This document shows, in pieces, positions 42,801 through 51,242 of a stretch of 64,000 nt of DNA; position 1 is the stretch's first letter, and each line of letters starts with the position of its first letter. A program made the translations under genes and the position numbers. The notes under the pieces were generated by a model, which ran no database searches, was not told the DNA's origin, and saw only the letters and a list, made by a program, of their open reading frames with translations. The DNA is from Calditrichia bacterium (GTDB taxonomy: Bacteria > Calditrichota > Calditrichia > RBG-13-44-9 > J075), in NCBI GenBank assembly GCA_020635015.1, contig JACKAP010000001.1, positions 558,001 through 622,000 of the forward strand, read 5' to 3'.

Positions 42801-43039
42801 TGCAGGATGCTGCGTACCGCATTATCCGGCAGCCCCTCGCGGGAGCTTAGATGTTCAACCGCATATTGGGTTCCGGAGTTTGAAACCGGCAGTGTGGTTT
42901 GGGATAACCCGAACGGGGAAAAAAATAACTGGAGCGACGGCAGAATGAACCATAAAGCGAAGCGGCCCCGCCGGACAGATGCTGCGGCAGTCCGGAAGAC
43001 CATCTCATGGCCTTTCCGGTAAATCTTGAGTTCAAACAT
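39824..43039 (-). CDS. Hybrid-type Reg_prop sensor histidine kinase (HisKA_3)
   Basis: 1071 residues; start at 43039 or 43003 (MVFRTAAAS, with GGAAAGG upstream). Signal peptide FALWFILPSLQLFFSPFG. Residues about 60-740 are two propellers of Reg_prop repeats with the phrases LWIGT, GLNRLN and FIWLGTDAGLCRYDG. A Y_Y_Y domain follows (about 750-825) with NRYAYQMEGLHEEW and FTGLSAGEYLLRVKAANSRG. One membrane helix (AWWFRLLLIAGMGGLLYSFY) precedes the HisKA_3 dimerisation domain with IARDLHDEVSATLSGI (His phosphorylated) and the HATPase with LTNTVRHADC and DDGKGFD. No receiver domain follows. It likely senses a periplasmic carbohydrate or similar ligand, and the NarL-type regulator at 28368 is a candidate partner. 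Confidence 0.93.
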   Translation of the reverse strand: MFELKIYRKGHEMVFRTAAASVRRGRFALWFILPSLQLFFSPFGLSQTTLPVSNSGTQYAVEHLSSREGLPDNAVRSILQDRRGFIWLGTDAGLCRYDGRDFKIFRKDPIDPGGLRDNRIKCLYQDRAGRLWVGTVAGGLHRYNAGLENFEHWSHDDGDENSLSANGVSVLCEDHTGTLWIGTMGAGLNALDPESGTITRYQHHPDTPHSLGNDFVRAIYEDSQGRLWIGSDAGLDTFDRTQQLFRRQAFRQPPHNRSGTAVGVIHGDDDGMLWLGTPFGLVRFDPAGGDSRIWQPAAATESYEENRVTAIQADSGGTLWIGTLSHGLHLFDRENFRAERIAAGTSGSLPGTASVNAIFRDRSGMIWAGTFNGIYKISAYRIRFHDWNRETGHGKLTSNYIWPIYEDREGVIWIGTLAGLNAWHPTSGQITHYVHDPENPASLSDNAVIAVSEDSRGGLWAGTFTGGLNRLNRQTGAFQHWRHDPGDPQSLPHNLVGRIYEDRSGTLWIATAQGLATFSREQDRVIRYPGPGAKPVMQDQYISDMLEDREGHFWIATLQGGLHRLDRRQGSVRQWRTEPGNPHAISANAVTDIIELPDRAHPAKYYLWLGTEGGGLNRFDPQTGRFRAFTEADGLADNTLSSMVADEAGNIWCATPKGLTQFDPATGSCRTYDGRDGIPNVQFNPWAGLKTRAGRLFFGTPEGMIYFDPQQLAGKGSDLPPPLVFTSLEVFNRPVKIGKDSPLQVSVSEAQTVRLSHREDIFSLTFAALDYTRPEQNRYAYQMEGLHEEWIDLGTRNRIDFTGLSAGEYLLRVKAANSRGSWNEEGARLAIIIAPPFWQAWWFRLLLIAGMGGLLYSFYRMRLGHMLEVERTRTRIARDLHDEVSATLSGISWFAKAAQETQSAPPAEGEPDFHRLIIESAGEAQEKIRDIIWAIQPEHDDWGSLFAHCQRYAADLLESKGIHPHLEVIPPAPPKPLKMATRQHFWLLFKEILTNTVRHADCRTVQITLTAARGEVFLEVADDGKGFDPAQTTSGNGLKNIRARAKALGADCQLHSRTGEGTCWTVRFGMG

Positions 43040-43268
43040 GGCGAACCCTATTCATCACCTTTTGATGTTCCCCTGTTACGCACTTAATACGTATACTAAG
43101 TTTCTTGCCGTTATAGATTTCTCACAAACAACGTTCGAAATGACGACGGCCATGTCATTCCAAGGTTACAATCGCCAGCCAAGGAATGATAGACCCCTTG
43201 TATTAAATGATGTATATATTAAACATAAATGACCTTAACCACAAAATTTTTTCCACTACGCCCCCATG

Positions 43269-43349
43269 AATAATTGTCTGCACCGGCGCCGTTTTCGAGC
43301 CTGGATGGGCAGGCCAAAGCTGAAAACGGCGCCGGTACAGACAATTATT
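43269..43349. repeat. 28-bp inverted repeat with 25-bp loop
   Basis: Arms 43269-43296 and 43322-43349 (core ACCGGCGCCGTTTTC) differ at a single position, which would pair as G-U in one strand's RNA. The loop contains GGATGGGCAGGCC. It may be a bidirectional terminator-like structure or a mobile palindrome; it is not at the end of a gene. Confidence 0.75.
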
Positions 43350-43390
43350 TACCCGCGCTAGTTTTTACTTTACTTTTCGAAAAAAATATA

Positions 43391-43398
43391 TATCTTTG
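43391..43398 (+). promoter_or_regulatory. TATCTTTG, Bacteroidota-type -7 box candidate
   Basis: Matches TAnnTTTG, the -7 element of Bacteroidota housekeeping promoters, within an AT-rich patch 159 bp before the transglycosylase ATG. A matching upstream TTTG at -33 is not clear, and this organism may not use that consensus. Confidence 0.25.
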
Positions 43399-43556
43399 TA
43401 ACATAGCTTTTTTCTAAGACTTAGGGAATGCGGTACTGTGTTCTGGCGCATGGGTTGGGAATAATATATCTGCTATATTACCGTTGGCGCGGTACAGGCC
43501 GGAAAGACGCATGGATTGGATCACCAATAATTTAGCTTTGACCGGGCGGAATACGG

Positions 43557-45809
43557 ATGGAAACGGTGCGACAAAGAATCAATCGTTCATTCCCATGGCT
43601 GCTTCTGGGGCTCTGGCTCCTGGGCAGCATGCCGCTATGGTCGCAGCCGGCAGCGGCAGACTCCAGCAATTATTTCCGGGCTACCCGCTATTATGAACAG
43701 AAAGACTACGCCCGGGCGCTGGAATATTTTCGCAATGCCCTGGGCGCCAAGGAAACCTTTGTCATCCGCAATCCCCAGGTTTACTTCAAGACCTCCTACT
43801 GCTTTTACCGGCTCGGTGACTATGAAGATGCTATTGCCGGTTTCCTCGGCGATGCATCGCGGGTTGAGCGGGTAGAAGATTATCGCCACTTTTTCGTGCT
43901 CCGTGCCCGCCTGGCCCTGGGCGATACCCTCGGTGCCATCATCTCTTTCCGGGAATTTCGGCGCATTTATCCGCAGAGCCCCCTGAACATTACCGCCGAT
44001 TCGCTGCTGGCGGAATTGTATTTTCAACAGCGCAACTGGAGCGAAGCCAAAGTCTACTATCAGCGTCTGCTGCGCTACCGGGGATTCGACGAGGGCGATA
44101 TCTACAGCAAGCTGATCATCATCGCCGACACCCTGCGGGAGAACGATGATTTGAAGGATTTCGCCCTGACCCTGATGCGCCAGCATCCGTTTCATCCCGG
44201 GAGCAAGCGAGCTTATGATCAGATAACCCGTCTTTACCAAAAATCCGTGATTCAACGCGACAAGCTGAATGAGATCTTCCGCTACCTGGGCAAAACCAGT
44301 CAGTTTGAGGCCATCGACCGCCTGCTGGCCCGGCAGACTGCCCGGGTCGGCAGCGAGACCGAGCAGGTCCGCTGGCTGAAGATCCGCAAGCTGTACCTGC
44401 AAAACCGCTATCAGGAAACCCTGCAGGCCTGCCGGGAGCAGCGGGGCCGTTTTTCCGCCGGCCAATATTTGCGGGAGGTCGATATTCACATCGCCCGCTG
44501 CTATCTGCGGCTGGGATCTACCGGGAAGGCCATCGCCGCTTATGACACTTTCCAGAAACGCTACCCGCGTGACGGATTGGCGGCGGAGGTGCTGTGGGTG
44601 ATTGCCGGCTTGTGCGAGGACCGTAACGAGATTGAACAGGCCCGGGCGTATTACCAACGGCTGCTAGACCACTACCCCTATTGCGAATTTATATCGGAAG
44701 CGCGCTTCCGGCTGGGGCTAACCTATTACCGCGAACTGGATTATTCGACCGCGCGCAACCAATGGGCAGCATCGATCATCCGGGAAAGAGACGACGAAAA
44801 GCGCGACCGCTACCAGTACTGGATCGCCAAATCCTATCTGCAGCAGGACAGCACCGGGGCCTATCTCAATACCCTGAATGGGATCACCGTCGAGCCGTTC
44901 GATAATTATTACACCATGAAAGCGTTCCTGCTGACCCGCAACGGGGTGCAGATCCGTCAATTTGTCGATTCGCTGTTATGGGAGATGCATCATAAACGGA
45001 TCAGCTACTTGCCGCAATATTTGGAATATTTCCAGCGGCCGCTGCTGGTGCAGGATCTGCTGGGCGAGCGTTACGCGCAGCGGGAGCTGAACATGGCGGC
45101 CGGCAGTCTGGATAAGCCGAACTGGGAAATGGTCTTTGCGCTGGGGGAAGTGAACGAGCGGATGCAGAACTACGGGCGGGCCTACCGTCTCTACCGCAAG
45201 GTGTACCTGGAAAATTTCGTGAAAAGCGACTGGCGGGAATGGATGTTCCTGCTCAAGCATCTCTATCCGCTCTATTTTAACGGCGAGGTGAACCGCTACG
45301 CCCGCCAATGGAACATCTCCCCCGCCAGTATCTGGGCGGTGATGAAAAAGGAGAGCGCTTTCGAACCGGAGATCATGTCCTATGCCAATGCCTACGGGCT
45401 GATGCAGATCATCCCCCCCACCGCGACCCGTCTGTCCGGCAGCCTGGGGATGGAGCTGGGCGACGTGCGCCGGCTCTATGAACCGAATTTCAATATCCAA
45501 CTGGGCAGCTTTTACCTCTCCCAACTGCTGCACCGCTACGGGGGAAATCTCTACCATGCCCTGGCGGCGTATAATGCCGGAGAACATCGGGTCGATCGCT
45601 GGCGTAAGATAATTGACACGAGTGATGATGATTTTTTTATGGAGAATATCGAATTCGAGCAAACCCGGGGATACGTGCGCGGGGTGATGAAGTTTTACTG
45701 GATGTACCATCTGCTGATCCATCCCTACAAGATGCCCGAGGATCTGGTCTCGTTCCCGGAAAAGATCGCTCATGATCCGTGGTTTAAGGAGCTTGAGGGG
45801 TTGGAGTGA
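43557..45809 (+). CDS. Lytic transglycosylase with TPR-rich N-terminus (Slt70-like)
   Basis: 750 residues with an N-terminal signal segment (RSFPWLLLGLWLLGSMPLWS). Residues about 35-560 are helical repeats of TPR type (NYFRATRYYEQKDYARALEY, RYLRLGSTGKAIAAYDTFQ-like units). The C-terminal SLT domain (about 590-715) has the catalytic Glu in IWAVMKKESAFEPEIMS, followed by AYGLMQIIPPTA and YHALAAYNAGEHRV, the family motifs. It cleaves peptidoglycan glycan strands with anhydro-muramyl product formation, in the periplasm. A second transglycosylase of MltD type follows on the same strand after 240 bp of repeats, which suggests a cell-wall turnover neighbourhood. Confidence 0.9.
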   Translation: METVRQRINRSFPWLLLGLWLLGSMPLWSQPAAADSSNYFRATRYYEQKDYARALEYFRNALGAKETFVIRNPQVYFKTSYCFYRLGDYEDAIAGFLGDASRVERVEDYRHFFVLRARLALGDTLGAIISFREFRRIYPQSPLNITADSLLAELYFQQRNWSEAKVYYQRLLRYRGFDEGDIYSKLIIIADTLRENDDLKDFALTLMRQHPFHPGSKRAYDQITRLYQKSVIQRDKLNEIFRYLGKTSQFEAIDRLLARQTARVGSETEQVRWLKIRKLYLQNRYQETLQACREQRGRFSAGQYLREVDIHIARCYLRLGSTGKAIAAYDTFQKRYPRDGLAAEVLWVIAGLCEDRNEIEQARAYYQRLLDHYPYCEFISEARFRLGLTYYRELDYSTARNQWAASIIRERDDEKRDRYQYWIAKSYLQQDSTGAYLNTLNGITVEPFDNYYTMKAFLLTRNGVQIRQFVDSLLWEMHHKRISYLPQYLEYFQRPLLVQDLLGERYAQRELNMAAGSLDKPNWEMVFALGEVNERMQNYGRAYRLYRKVYLENFVKSDWREWMFLLKHLYPLYFNGEVNRYARQWNISPASIWAVMKKESAFEPEIMSYANAYGLMQIIPPTATRLSGSLGMELGDVRRLYEPNFNIQLGSFYLSQLLHRYGGNLYHALAAYNAGEHRVDRWRKIIDTSDDDFFMENIEFEQTRGYVRGVMKFYWMYHLLIHPYKMPEDLVSFPEKIAHDPWFKELEGLE

Positions 45810-45869
45810 GGCTGGATGTAATACGCGGAGGGCTAAGGGCAGAGGGCGTGGAGAGAAATAAATTGGGGT

Positions 45870-46063
45870 GTCATTGGCGCTTCGCGCGTCATTAGCCTGG
45901 GGCGTCATTAGCGCTTCGCGCGTTATTTATGAATATCCTTCTGACGGGCGCAGCCCCCATGACGGCCAAAGGCCCAAGACACGCGAAGCGCCAATGACGC
46001 GAGCGCCAGCGAGCAAACATCGTGAGCGGAGCGAACAAATATCGCGAACGAAGTGAGCAAACA
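45870..46063. repeat. GC-rich AGCGAA-type element, copy 2
   Basis: Shares CATTGGCGCTTCGCGCGTC, ATTAGCCTGGGGCGTC and GAGCAAACATC modules with copy 1 at 13990-14206 in the same orientation. It ends 41 bp upstream of the MltD-type gene and contains the GTG at 46053 that would be an alternative start. Confidence 0.75.
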
Positions 46064-48734
46064 TCAAACGCCCTTTAACGCCAATCTAAACGGAGGCACC
46101 ATCATCAAATCGTTCGCCACCATCGTTTTGTTTTTGTTCATTCTGAGCAGCATACCGGCCGGCGCGCAGGGCGTGAACCGGGTGGTCATGCCGCATCGCG
46201 ATGAGTTGGCCAGCGAGATCTCCTTCTGGAAACAGATCTTTGCCCGGGTTTCTTTGAACGAGTACCTGATCCACGATAGCTACAATCTGGAGATCGTTTA
46301 TAAGAAGGTGCGCTTCGATTCCACCGTCAGCGATCGGCAGCGCTCCAAAGAATTGAAGGCGATCAAAGATGAGATCAGCGATCTGTTGCTCCGTTTTCAA
46401 AGCGGCGAGTTTGAAGAAAACGCCTTGACGCCCTGGGAGCGGGAAGTCTTCGGCAAGTTTGCCCATATCCGCGACCGAAATAAATTTGAGATTGCCGCCC
46501 GGCGGGTGCGCGCCCAGCAGGGCATCAAAGAAAACTTTCTGGCCGGGGTGCGGCGTTCCTTCCGTTATCTGCCCCATATCGAACAAATATTCGAAGCCGA
46601 GGGATTGCCACACCAACTGGTCTATCTGCCCCATGTAGAATCTTCCTTTAACCCGGTGGCCCGCTCTCATGTGGGGGCGTCGGGGATGTGGCAGTTTATG
46701 CGCGGCACTGCCAGATCCTATATGAAAGTGAACCGGGTGGCCGACCAGCGCTTTGACCCGCTGATTTCCACCCGCGCCGCCGCCCGATTGCTGAAATACA
46801 ATTACAGTCAGTTGAAGGACTGGGCGCTGGCGATCACCGCCTATAATCACGGTCTGGGCAGTATGCGCAAGGCCAAGCGGAGATACGGCGACTATGCCAC
46901 CATCCGGGAAAATTACCTGCGGCGCAGCTTCGGCTTCGCCTCGAAAAACTTTTATCCGGAATTTTTGGCGGTAGTGGAAATCTCCGACAGCCTTAGCCAC
47001 TATTTCCCCAACGTTGCCAAAGACCCGCTCTGGGAATTCCAGGAGATCACCCTGCCGAAAGCGCTGCGACTGACCACGTTTTCGCGGCAGTTTAACATCG
47101 ATCTCGTAACCCTGAAAGCCCTCAATCCGGGTTACCACAGTTCCGTCTGGCAGGGCCAACGCTTGGTGCCGGCCCAATATCCGCTGCGCCTGCCGGTAGA
47201 CCGGGATGCGCAGCAGATCATTGCCGCACTGGGTGCCTCGCGGGAAGAGATCCAGGAGGTGACCCTGGCCCAAAAGGCGATCGGCCGGAAAGAGCAATTG
47301 GTGCTGACCAGCCTGCGCACGTTTTTCCAGCGCCGCCAGGCGCTCCGCCAACTGCTGGCCTCCCAGCGTGCCGGAGTCAGCGAAACCGCTGCATCACCAA
47401 ACGCGGAGGATCGCGAACGGCTGCTGGCGCTCGAATGGACTGCGCCGCCGTTACCATTGGCGCAGACAACCGTTGCGCTTGCCCCTGCTGCTCCTGCTGC
47501 CTTAACTGAAAATCCGGCTGCCGGTATGGTTTTACCGGCCGGAAAAGCCCAGGTCGCCGCCGCCGCGCCGGTGAATCCTGATCCGCTGGCCCTGGCCGAG
47601 ATCGAGCGCCGCGCGCCGCCGCGTGCCGCGTCATCGGCGGAAATCGCCATAACGGACGGGAGCGTTACCGGCAGGGTCAGCACAAATAAGGCTGCTGTCG
47701 CGGCGGATGAATCTACGCCGCCATGGGAATCGGCGATCGCCTTGCTGATCCCCGCGCCCGCCGCTCCGGTAACCGGAGAGCTGGCCGATCATACCGCCCG
47801 GCAGTTGCTGGCAGTTGCCCGGACCGGGGTTGAAGATCAGCCCCGCGGCACGCTGGATTGGGAAGCGCAGCCGCTTACCGGAGCGGCGCCGCAGACCGCC
47901 GTGCTGCAGGAGCAAACCGCTGCGGCCGCTGCGAACATCCCGTTCAACAAACCCACCGTAGCTGAAGACGGGGCGGCCGATTTGTCGGTGCCCGCAGCGC
48001 CGCCCGTTGCAGCAGTCGCTGAGACCGCCGCGCCGGCTGTTTACGTCCTGGCCGCAACCGCTGCTGAACCGGCCGGGCGACTGCGCTTTGCCAAGCCTGA
48101 GGTCGGCCAGGCAACCCGGGAGAGCATCTTCGGCTTTGGCGATCTGGAACCAGCGCTGCTGGCGGAAACACCGCCGCAACCCGCTGAAACGCGGGCGCCG
48201 GCGTCGTCGTACCGGCACAGCAGCGAATATCCCGGTCATGAACTCTATGCTTCGCTGCAAAAATGGAACGTGGTGTATAACGCCCAGATCCTGGGAGGGC
48301 AGGAAATATTGACCCTTCTGCGCAACCGGCTGAACGTGCAGAAGGGGAGCATTATCGTCTATCCCGGGGAAACCCTGGGGCATTTTGGCGATTGGCTGAA
48401 CATCAATACCCAGTCGCTGCGGCGGATCAACAGCCTTTCGCGCCAGCAGGATATCAAGACCGGCCAGCGGCTGCAACTCGATTTGAGCCGCGAGACCCCG
48501 GCGGGCTTCCTGGAGAAACGGCTGAGCTATCACCTCACCCTGATCGAATCGCTGTTAAACGGCCGCACCAGCATCCGGCTGGAGGATTATGCCATTCAGG
48601 CCGGGGAGAATCTCTGGTCGCTGGCGCGCAAGCGAAATTTCCCTGTAAACCTTTTGCTTTATTTCAATGATTTGGATAAATTAGAGCGATTATACCCTGG
48701 AGATGTCATAAAATTGCCCGTTATCTACAATTAG
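46053..48734 (+). CDS. mltD: MltD-type lytic transglycosylase with two C-terminal LysM domains
   Basis: 893 codons from GTG 46053, but that GTG lies inside a repeat. GGAGG at 46092-46096 precedes ATC ATC AAA, and the signal peptide KSFATIVLFLFILSSIPAGA begins right there, so initiation at ATC 46104 (876 residues) must be considered. SLT domain at about 175-330: LVYLPHVESSFNPVARS (catalytic Glu), GASGMWQFM and AITAYNHGLGSM. An Ala/Pro-rich linker of about 270 residues covers about 430-710. LysM 1 is at about 775-815 (VYPGETLGHFGDWLNI) and LysM 2 at about 845-890 (IQAGENLWSLARKRNF), ending in LYPGDVIKLPVIYN. It acts on peptidoglycan in the periplasm or outer membrane. The STAS gene follows 15 bp later. 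Confidence 0.9.
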   Translation: MSKHQTPFNANLNGGTIIKSFATIVLFLFILSSIPAGAQGVNRVVMPHRDELASEISFWKQIFARVSLNEYLIHDSYNLEIVYKKVRFDSTVSDRQRSKELKAIKDEISDLLLRFQSGEFEENALTPWEREVFGKFAHIRDRNKFEIAARRVRAQQGIKENFLAGVRRSFRYLPHIEQIFEAEGLPHQLVYLPHVESSFNPVARSHVGASGMWQFMRGTARSYMKVNRVADQRFDPLISTRAAARLLKYNYSQLKDWALAITAYNHGLGSMRKAKRRYGDYATIRENYLRRSFGFASKNFYPEFLAVVEISDSLSHYFPNVAKDPLWEFQEITLPKALRLTTFSRQFNIDLVTLKALNPGYHSSVWQGQRLVPAQYPLRLPVDRDAQQIIAALGASREEIQEVTLAQKAIGRKEQLVLTSLRTFFQRRQALRQLLASQRAGVSETAASPNAEDRERLLALEWTAPPLPLAQTTVALAPAAPAALTENPAAGMVLPAGKAQVAAAAPVNPDPLALAEIERRAPPRAASSAEIAITDGSVTGRVSTNKAAVAADESTPPWESAIALLIPAPAAPVTGELADHTARQLLAVARTGVEDQPRGTLDWEAQPLTGAAPQTAVLQEQTAAAAANIPFNKPTVAEDGAADLSVPAAPPVAAVAETAAPAVYVLAATAAEPAGRLRFAKPEVGQATRESIFGFGDLEPALLAETPPQPAETRAPASSYRHSSEYPGHELYASLQKWNVVYNAQILGGQEILTLLRNRLNVQKGSIIVYPGETLGHFGDWLNINTQSLRRINSLSRQQDIKTGQRLQLDLSRETPAGFLEKRLSYHLTLIESLLNGRTSIRLEDYAIQAGENLWSLARKRNFPVNLLLYFNDLDKLERLYPGDVIKLPVIYN

Positions 48735-48749
48735 TGAAAAGGAGAGCCT

Positions 48750-49106
48750 ATGAAGATCAAAGAGAAGATGGAAGGGGATATCGCTGTCTTAACCGTTTCC
48801 GGCAATATGATGGGAGGGCCGGACTCGACGGTTCTGCATGATAAAGTGAAGAGCCTGATCAATGATGGCCTGAAACGTGTTGTCATCGACATTAAGGGCG
48901 TAAAGTGGATGAACAGCTCCGGTCTGGGGATATTGATGGCCTGCCTGAGTTCCCTGCAAAGTGCCGACGGGCAGTTGAAACTGTCCAGCGTGACCGACAA
49001 AGTGAAAAGCGTCTTAATGATTACCAAGTTGATCGAACTGTTCGAAACCTATGAAAATGCCGAACGGGCCGTAGCGAAATTCCTGGAAGAAGAAAAAAAA
49101 CGATAA
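48750..49106 (+). CDS. STAS-domain anti-sigma factor antagonist
   Basis: 118 residues forming a single STAS domain. The phosphorylation site is Ser56 in KWMNSSGLGIL, matching the SpoIIAA-type motif. AAAGGAGAG lies just before the ATG. Such proteins bind switch-kinase anti-sigma factors when unphosphorylated. No anti-sigma kinase is adjacent, but a GAF histidine kinase follows after a terminator-like hairpin. It starts only 15 bp after mltD, so it is probably cotranscribed with it. Which sigma factor it affects is unknown; the ECF factor at 3334-4089 is not an obvious partner. Confidence 0.92.
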   Translation: MKIKEKMEGDIAVLTVSGNMMGGPDSTVLHDKVKSLINDGLKRVVIDIKGVKWMNSSGLGILMACLSSLQSADGQLKLSSVTDKVKSVLMITKLIELFETYENAERAVAKFLEEEKKR

Positions 49107-49131
49107 CCAACATCCGATATATAATTTTGTG

Positions 49132-49156
49132 AAGCTCCCGCCTGTACCGGGAGCTT
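49132..49156 (+). terminator. Hairpin AAGCTCCCG with downstream T-rich tail
   Basis: Stem AAGCTCCCG/CGGGAGCTT with a 7-base loop, followed by TGCTTT, 26 bp after the STAS stop codon. Probable rho-independent terminator of the mltD-STAS unit. Confidence 0.6.
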
Positions 49157-49267
49157 TGCTTTATGTGGCGATAGTTAATGAATAAGGTAAACATTGACGA
49201 CTTTTAATAACCGTCGATAGGCAAAACCGTATGGTTTATTAGCGGGGAATCGCAAGGAGCATGATAT

Positions 49268-51010
49268 ATGGATATAGCCATGCAACAGCAGGCATTTGAG
49301 CGGCTGGAAAAACAGCTGCGTCAAAAAGAGAAGGAACTCTACTCCATCCAGCGTATCGGCAAGGCCCTCAGCTCCACCCTCAATCTGGACGAGTTGCTGA
49401 AGCTGATCATGCAGGAAATTACCACTCTGATGGATGCCGACCGCAGCACCCTCTTTATCGTCGACCGGGAAAAAGGGGAGATCTGGTCGAAGATCGCCCT
49501 GAAGGCAGAGGTGAAAGAAATCCGCCAGACCCTCGGCAAGGGCATCTCCGGTTACGTTGCGGAGACGGGGAAAGCGATTAACATCCCTGATGCCTATCAG
49601 GATAACCGCTTCGATCCGGCGACCGATAAGCGCACCGGCTACCGCACTCGCTCCATCCTATGCATGCCGGTATGGAATCCGCAAAGCGCCGAGGAATCGC
49701 GGGAGATTATCGGGGTGATCCAGGTTTTGAATAAAAATGACGGCATCTTCAGCGAAGAGGATGAGGCGCTGCTGGAATCGCTCTCCGCCCAGGTGGCCAT
49801 CTCCATCGCCAATGCCCGGCTCTATTCCCGGCTGGAGAAAAAATTCCGCGAGATCGACTTGCTTTACGATTTCGAGCAGATGCTCAACTCGGTGCAGGAA
49901 CTGCCCAAAATGCTCGGACGACTGCTGGTGCATACCCTCGACCACCTGGAGGCGCGCTGGGTGTTGGGATACGTGCCTCACGAGGGCAAATATTTCTTTT
50001 TTGCGACCGATCGGCAGCACCGGATATATTTTGAAAGCGCCGCTTCGGTATCGCTGGGATGGATGAATTTTGTGCAGCAGCCCACCCTGAAAACCCTTGT
50101 CGCCGACTGGGAAACCTTCCGGGAGTATTTCCGCATCAACGGCGATCTGGAGCTGAACGGGCAGGAGGCGATTTTCTCCCCCATTCCGGTGGAGGAAGAC
50201 GAGCGCGGTTTGCTGATCGCGCTGGATGTCGGGGTCGGAAAACCCCAGCATTACGCCGACGAACAAAAGATGTTGGAGCTGGTAGCGCAGAAAGTCTTCC
50301 GGGCCCGGGAGCTGCAGCACCTGCGGGAAAGCCTGCTCAAGCGGGAGCGTCTCTCGGCCATCGGCCAGCTGATGAGCACCATCGTGCACGATATCCGCGG
50401 GCCGGTCAACACCATCTACGGCTTCGTCGACCTGATCGAAGACGAGACCACCAGCGCCGGAGAGCGGAAGGAATATGCCGGGATCATCCGCGAGGAGATC
50501 CAGTCGGCGATGAACATGATTACCGAAGTGCTGGATTTTGCCAAGGGGAAAACCAGTATCCTGCCCCGCAAATCCAGCGTCAAAAACCTGGTCGGCCGCT
50601 TTAAGCCCCGGCTGCAGCAGATGTGCCAGAAAAACGATACCGAGCTAACCGTCTCAGTGGACAGCGCCCAGCTGATCTATGCCGATGAGGACAAGCTGAC
50701 CCGGGTCTTTTATAATATCACTAAAAATGCCCTGGAGGCGATGGAGAGCGGCGGGCGCTTCGATTTCCGGGTAAACGATGACGGGAAGGTGGTGACCTTC
50801 CACTTCAGTGATAGCGGCCCGGGCATCCCCCGGGAGATCCTCGACCGGCTGTTCGATTCTTTCGTGACCAGCGGCAAGGAAAGCGGTACCGGCCTGGGAC
50901 TGGCCATCGTCAAAAAGATCGTCGACGAGCACCGCGGCGAGATCGAGATCGATTCGCCGGCAGGGGCGGGGGCAACATTCCGGATCAAATTGCCGGTAAT
51001 GAAGAAATAG
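49268..51010 (+). CDS. GAF-domain sensor histidine kinase (cytosolic)
   Basis: 580 residues with AAGGAG upstream of the ATG. A coiled-coil start (residues 5-30) is followed by a GAF domain at about 30-185 (LIMQEITTLMDADRSTLFIVD, GISGYVAETGKAINIPDAY, FSEEDEALLESLSAQVAISI). A second, weaker GAF-like region covers about 200-345. HisKA contains IGQLMSTIVHDIRGPVNTIYG, with a phospho-His near 375, and HATPase has KNALEAME, FHFSDSGPGIP and SGTGLGLAIVKKI. No membrane segment is seen, so it is a soluble kinase for an internal signal. No response regulator lies next to it. It follows the STAS gene on the same strand and may belong to the same signalling set (inference). Confidence 0.93.
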   Translation: MDIAMQQQAFERLEKQLRQKEKELYSIQRIGKALSSTLNLDELLKLIMQEITTLMDADRSTLFIVDREKGEIWSKIALKAEVKEIRQTLGKGISGYVAETGKAINIPDAYQDNRFDPATDKRTGYRTRSILCMPVWNPQSAEESREIIGVIQVLNKNDGIFSEEDEALLESLSAQVAISIANARLYSRLEKKFREIDLLYDFEQMLNSVQELPKMLGRLLVHTLDHLEARWVLGYVPHEGKYFFFATDRQHRIYFESAASVSLGWMNFVQQPTLKTLVADWETFREYFRINGDLELNGQEAIFSPIPVEEDERGLLIALDVGVGKPQHYADEQKMLELVAQKVFRARELQHLRESLLKRERLSAIGQLMSTIVHDIRGPVNTIYGFVDLIEDETTSAGERKEYAGIIREEIQSAMNMITEVLDFAKGKTSILPRKSSVKNLVGRFKPRLQQMCQKNDTELTVSVDSAQLIYADEDKLTRVFYNITKNALEAMESGGRFDFRVNDDGKVVTFHFSDSGPGIPREILDRLFDSFVTSGKESGTGLGLAIVKKIVDEHRGEIEIDSPAGAGATFRIKLPVMKK

Positions 51011-51012
51011 TT

Positions 51013-51176
51013 TATGAGTTAATGGGTTGATGGGTGAATGGGTTAATGGGAAACTACTCTGTGAATAAAGTTGTTTGCTGTAAAAGATCTCTCACAAACT
51101 GCGTTCGAAATGACTGCAATGTATTAACCCATTCACCCATCAACCCATCAACCCATTAACTCATTCACCCATCAAC
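51013..51176. repeat. TGGGTTGA octamer arms around a TTCGAAATGAC repeat
   Basis: Left arm 51013-51050 (ATGGGTTGATGGGTGAATGG), right arm 51123-51176 (CCCATCAACCCATTAA type). The centre at 51086-51114 is the TCTCACAAAC/GTTCGAAATGAC repeat also found at 43116-43144 (26 of 29 positions equal). No gene inside. Confidence 0.75.
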
Positions 51177-51242
51177 TTTTTCGCATCACAAGATTCACGA
51201 TGTTTCATAAACCATCATCACCCTTGAACAGGCGCAATCACC

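Larger units (their letters stand above)
43040..43556. other. Gene-free gap of about 520 bp with a long hairpin and a possible promoter
   Basis: No gene seen between the divergent sensor kinase and lytic transglycosylase. 43116-43144 is a copy of a TCTCACAAAC/GTTCGAAATGAC repeat also at 51086-51114. 43269-43349 is a hairpin (next entry). 43370-43410 is very AT-rich with TATCTTTG at 43391-43398. Confidence 0.6.

Noticed and set aside
43040..43556. RNA gene or riboswitch in the gap
   Set aside because: The only strong structure is a symmetric 28-bp hairpin; no known aptamer-type core or RNA family was recognised.
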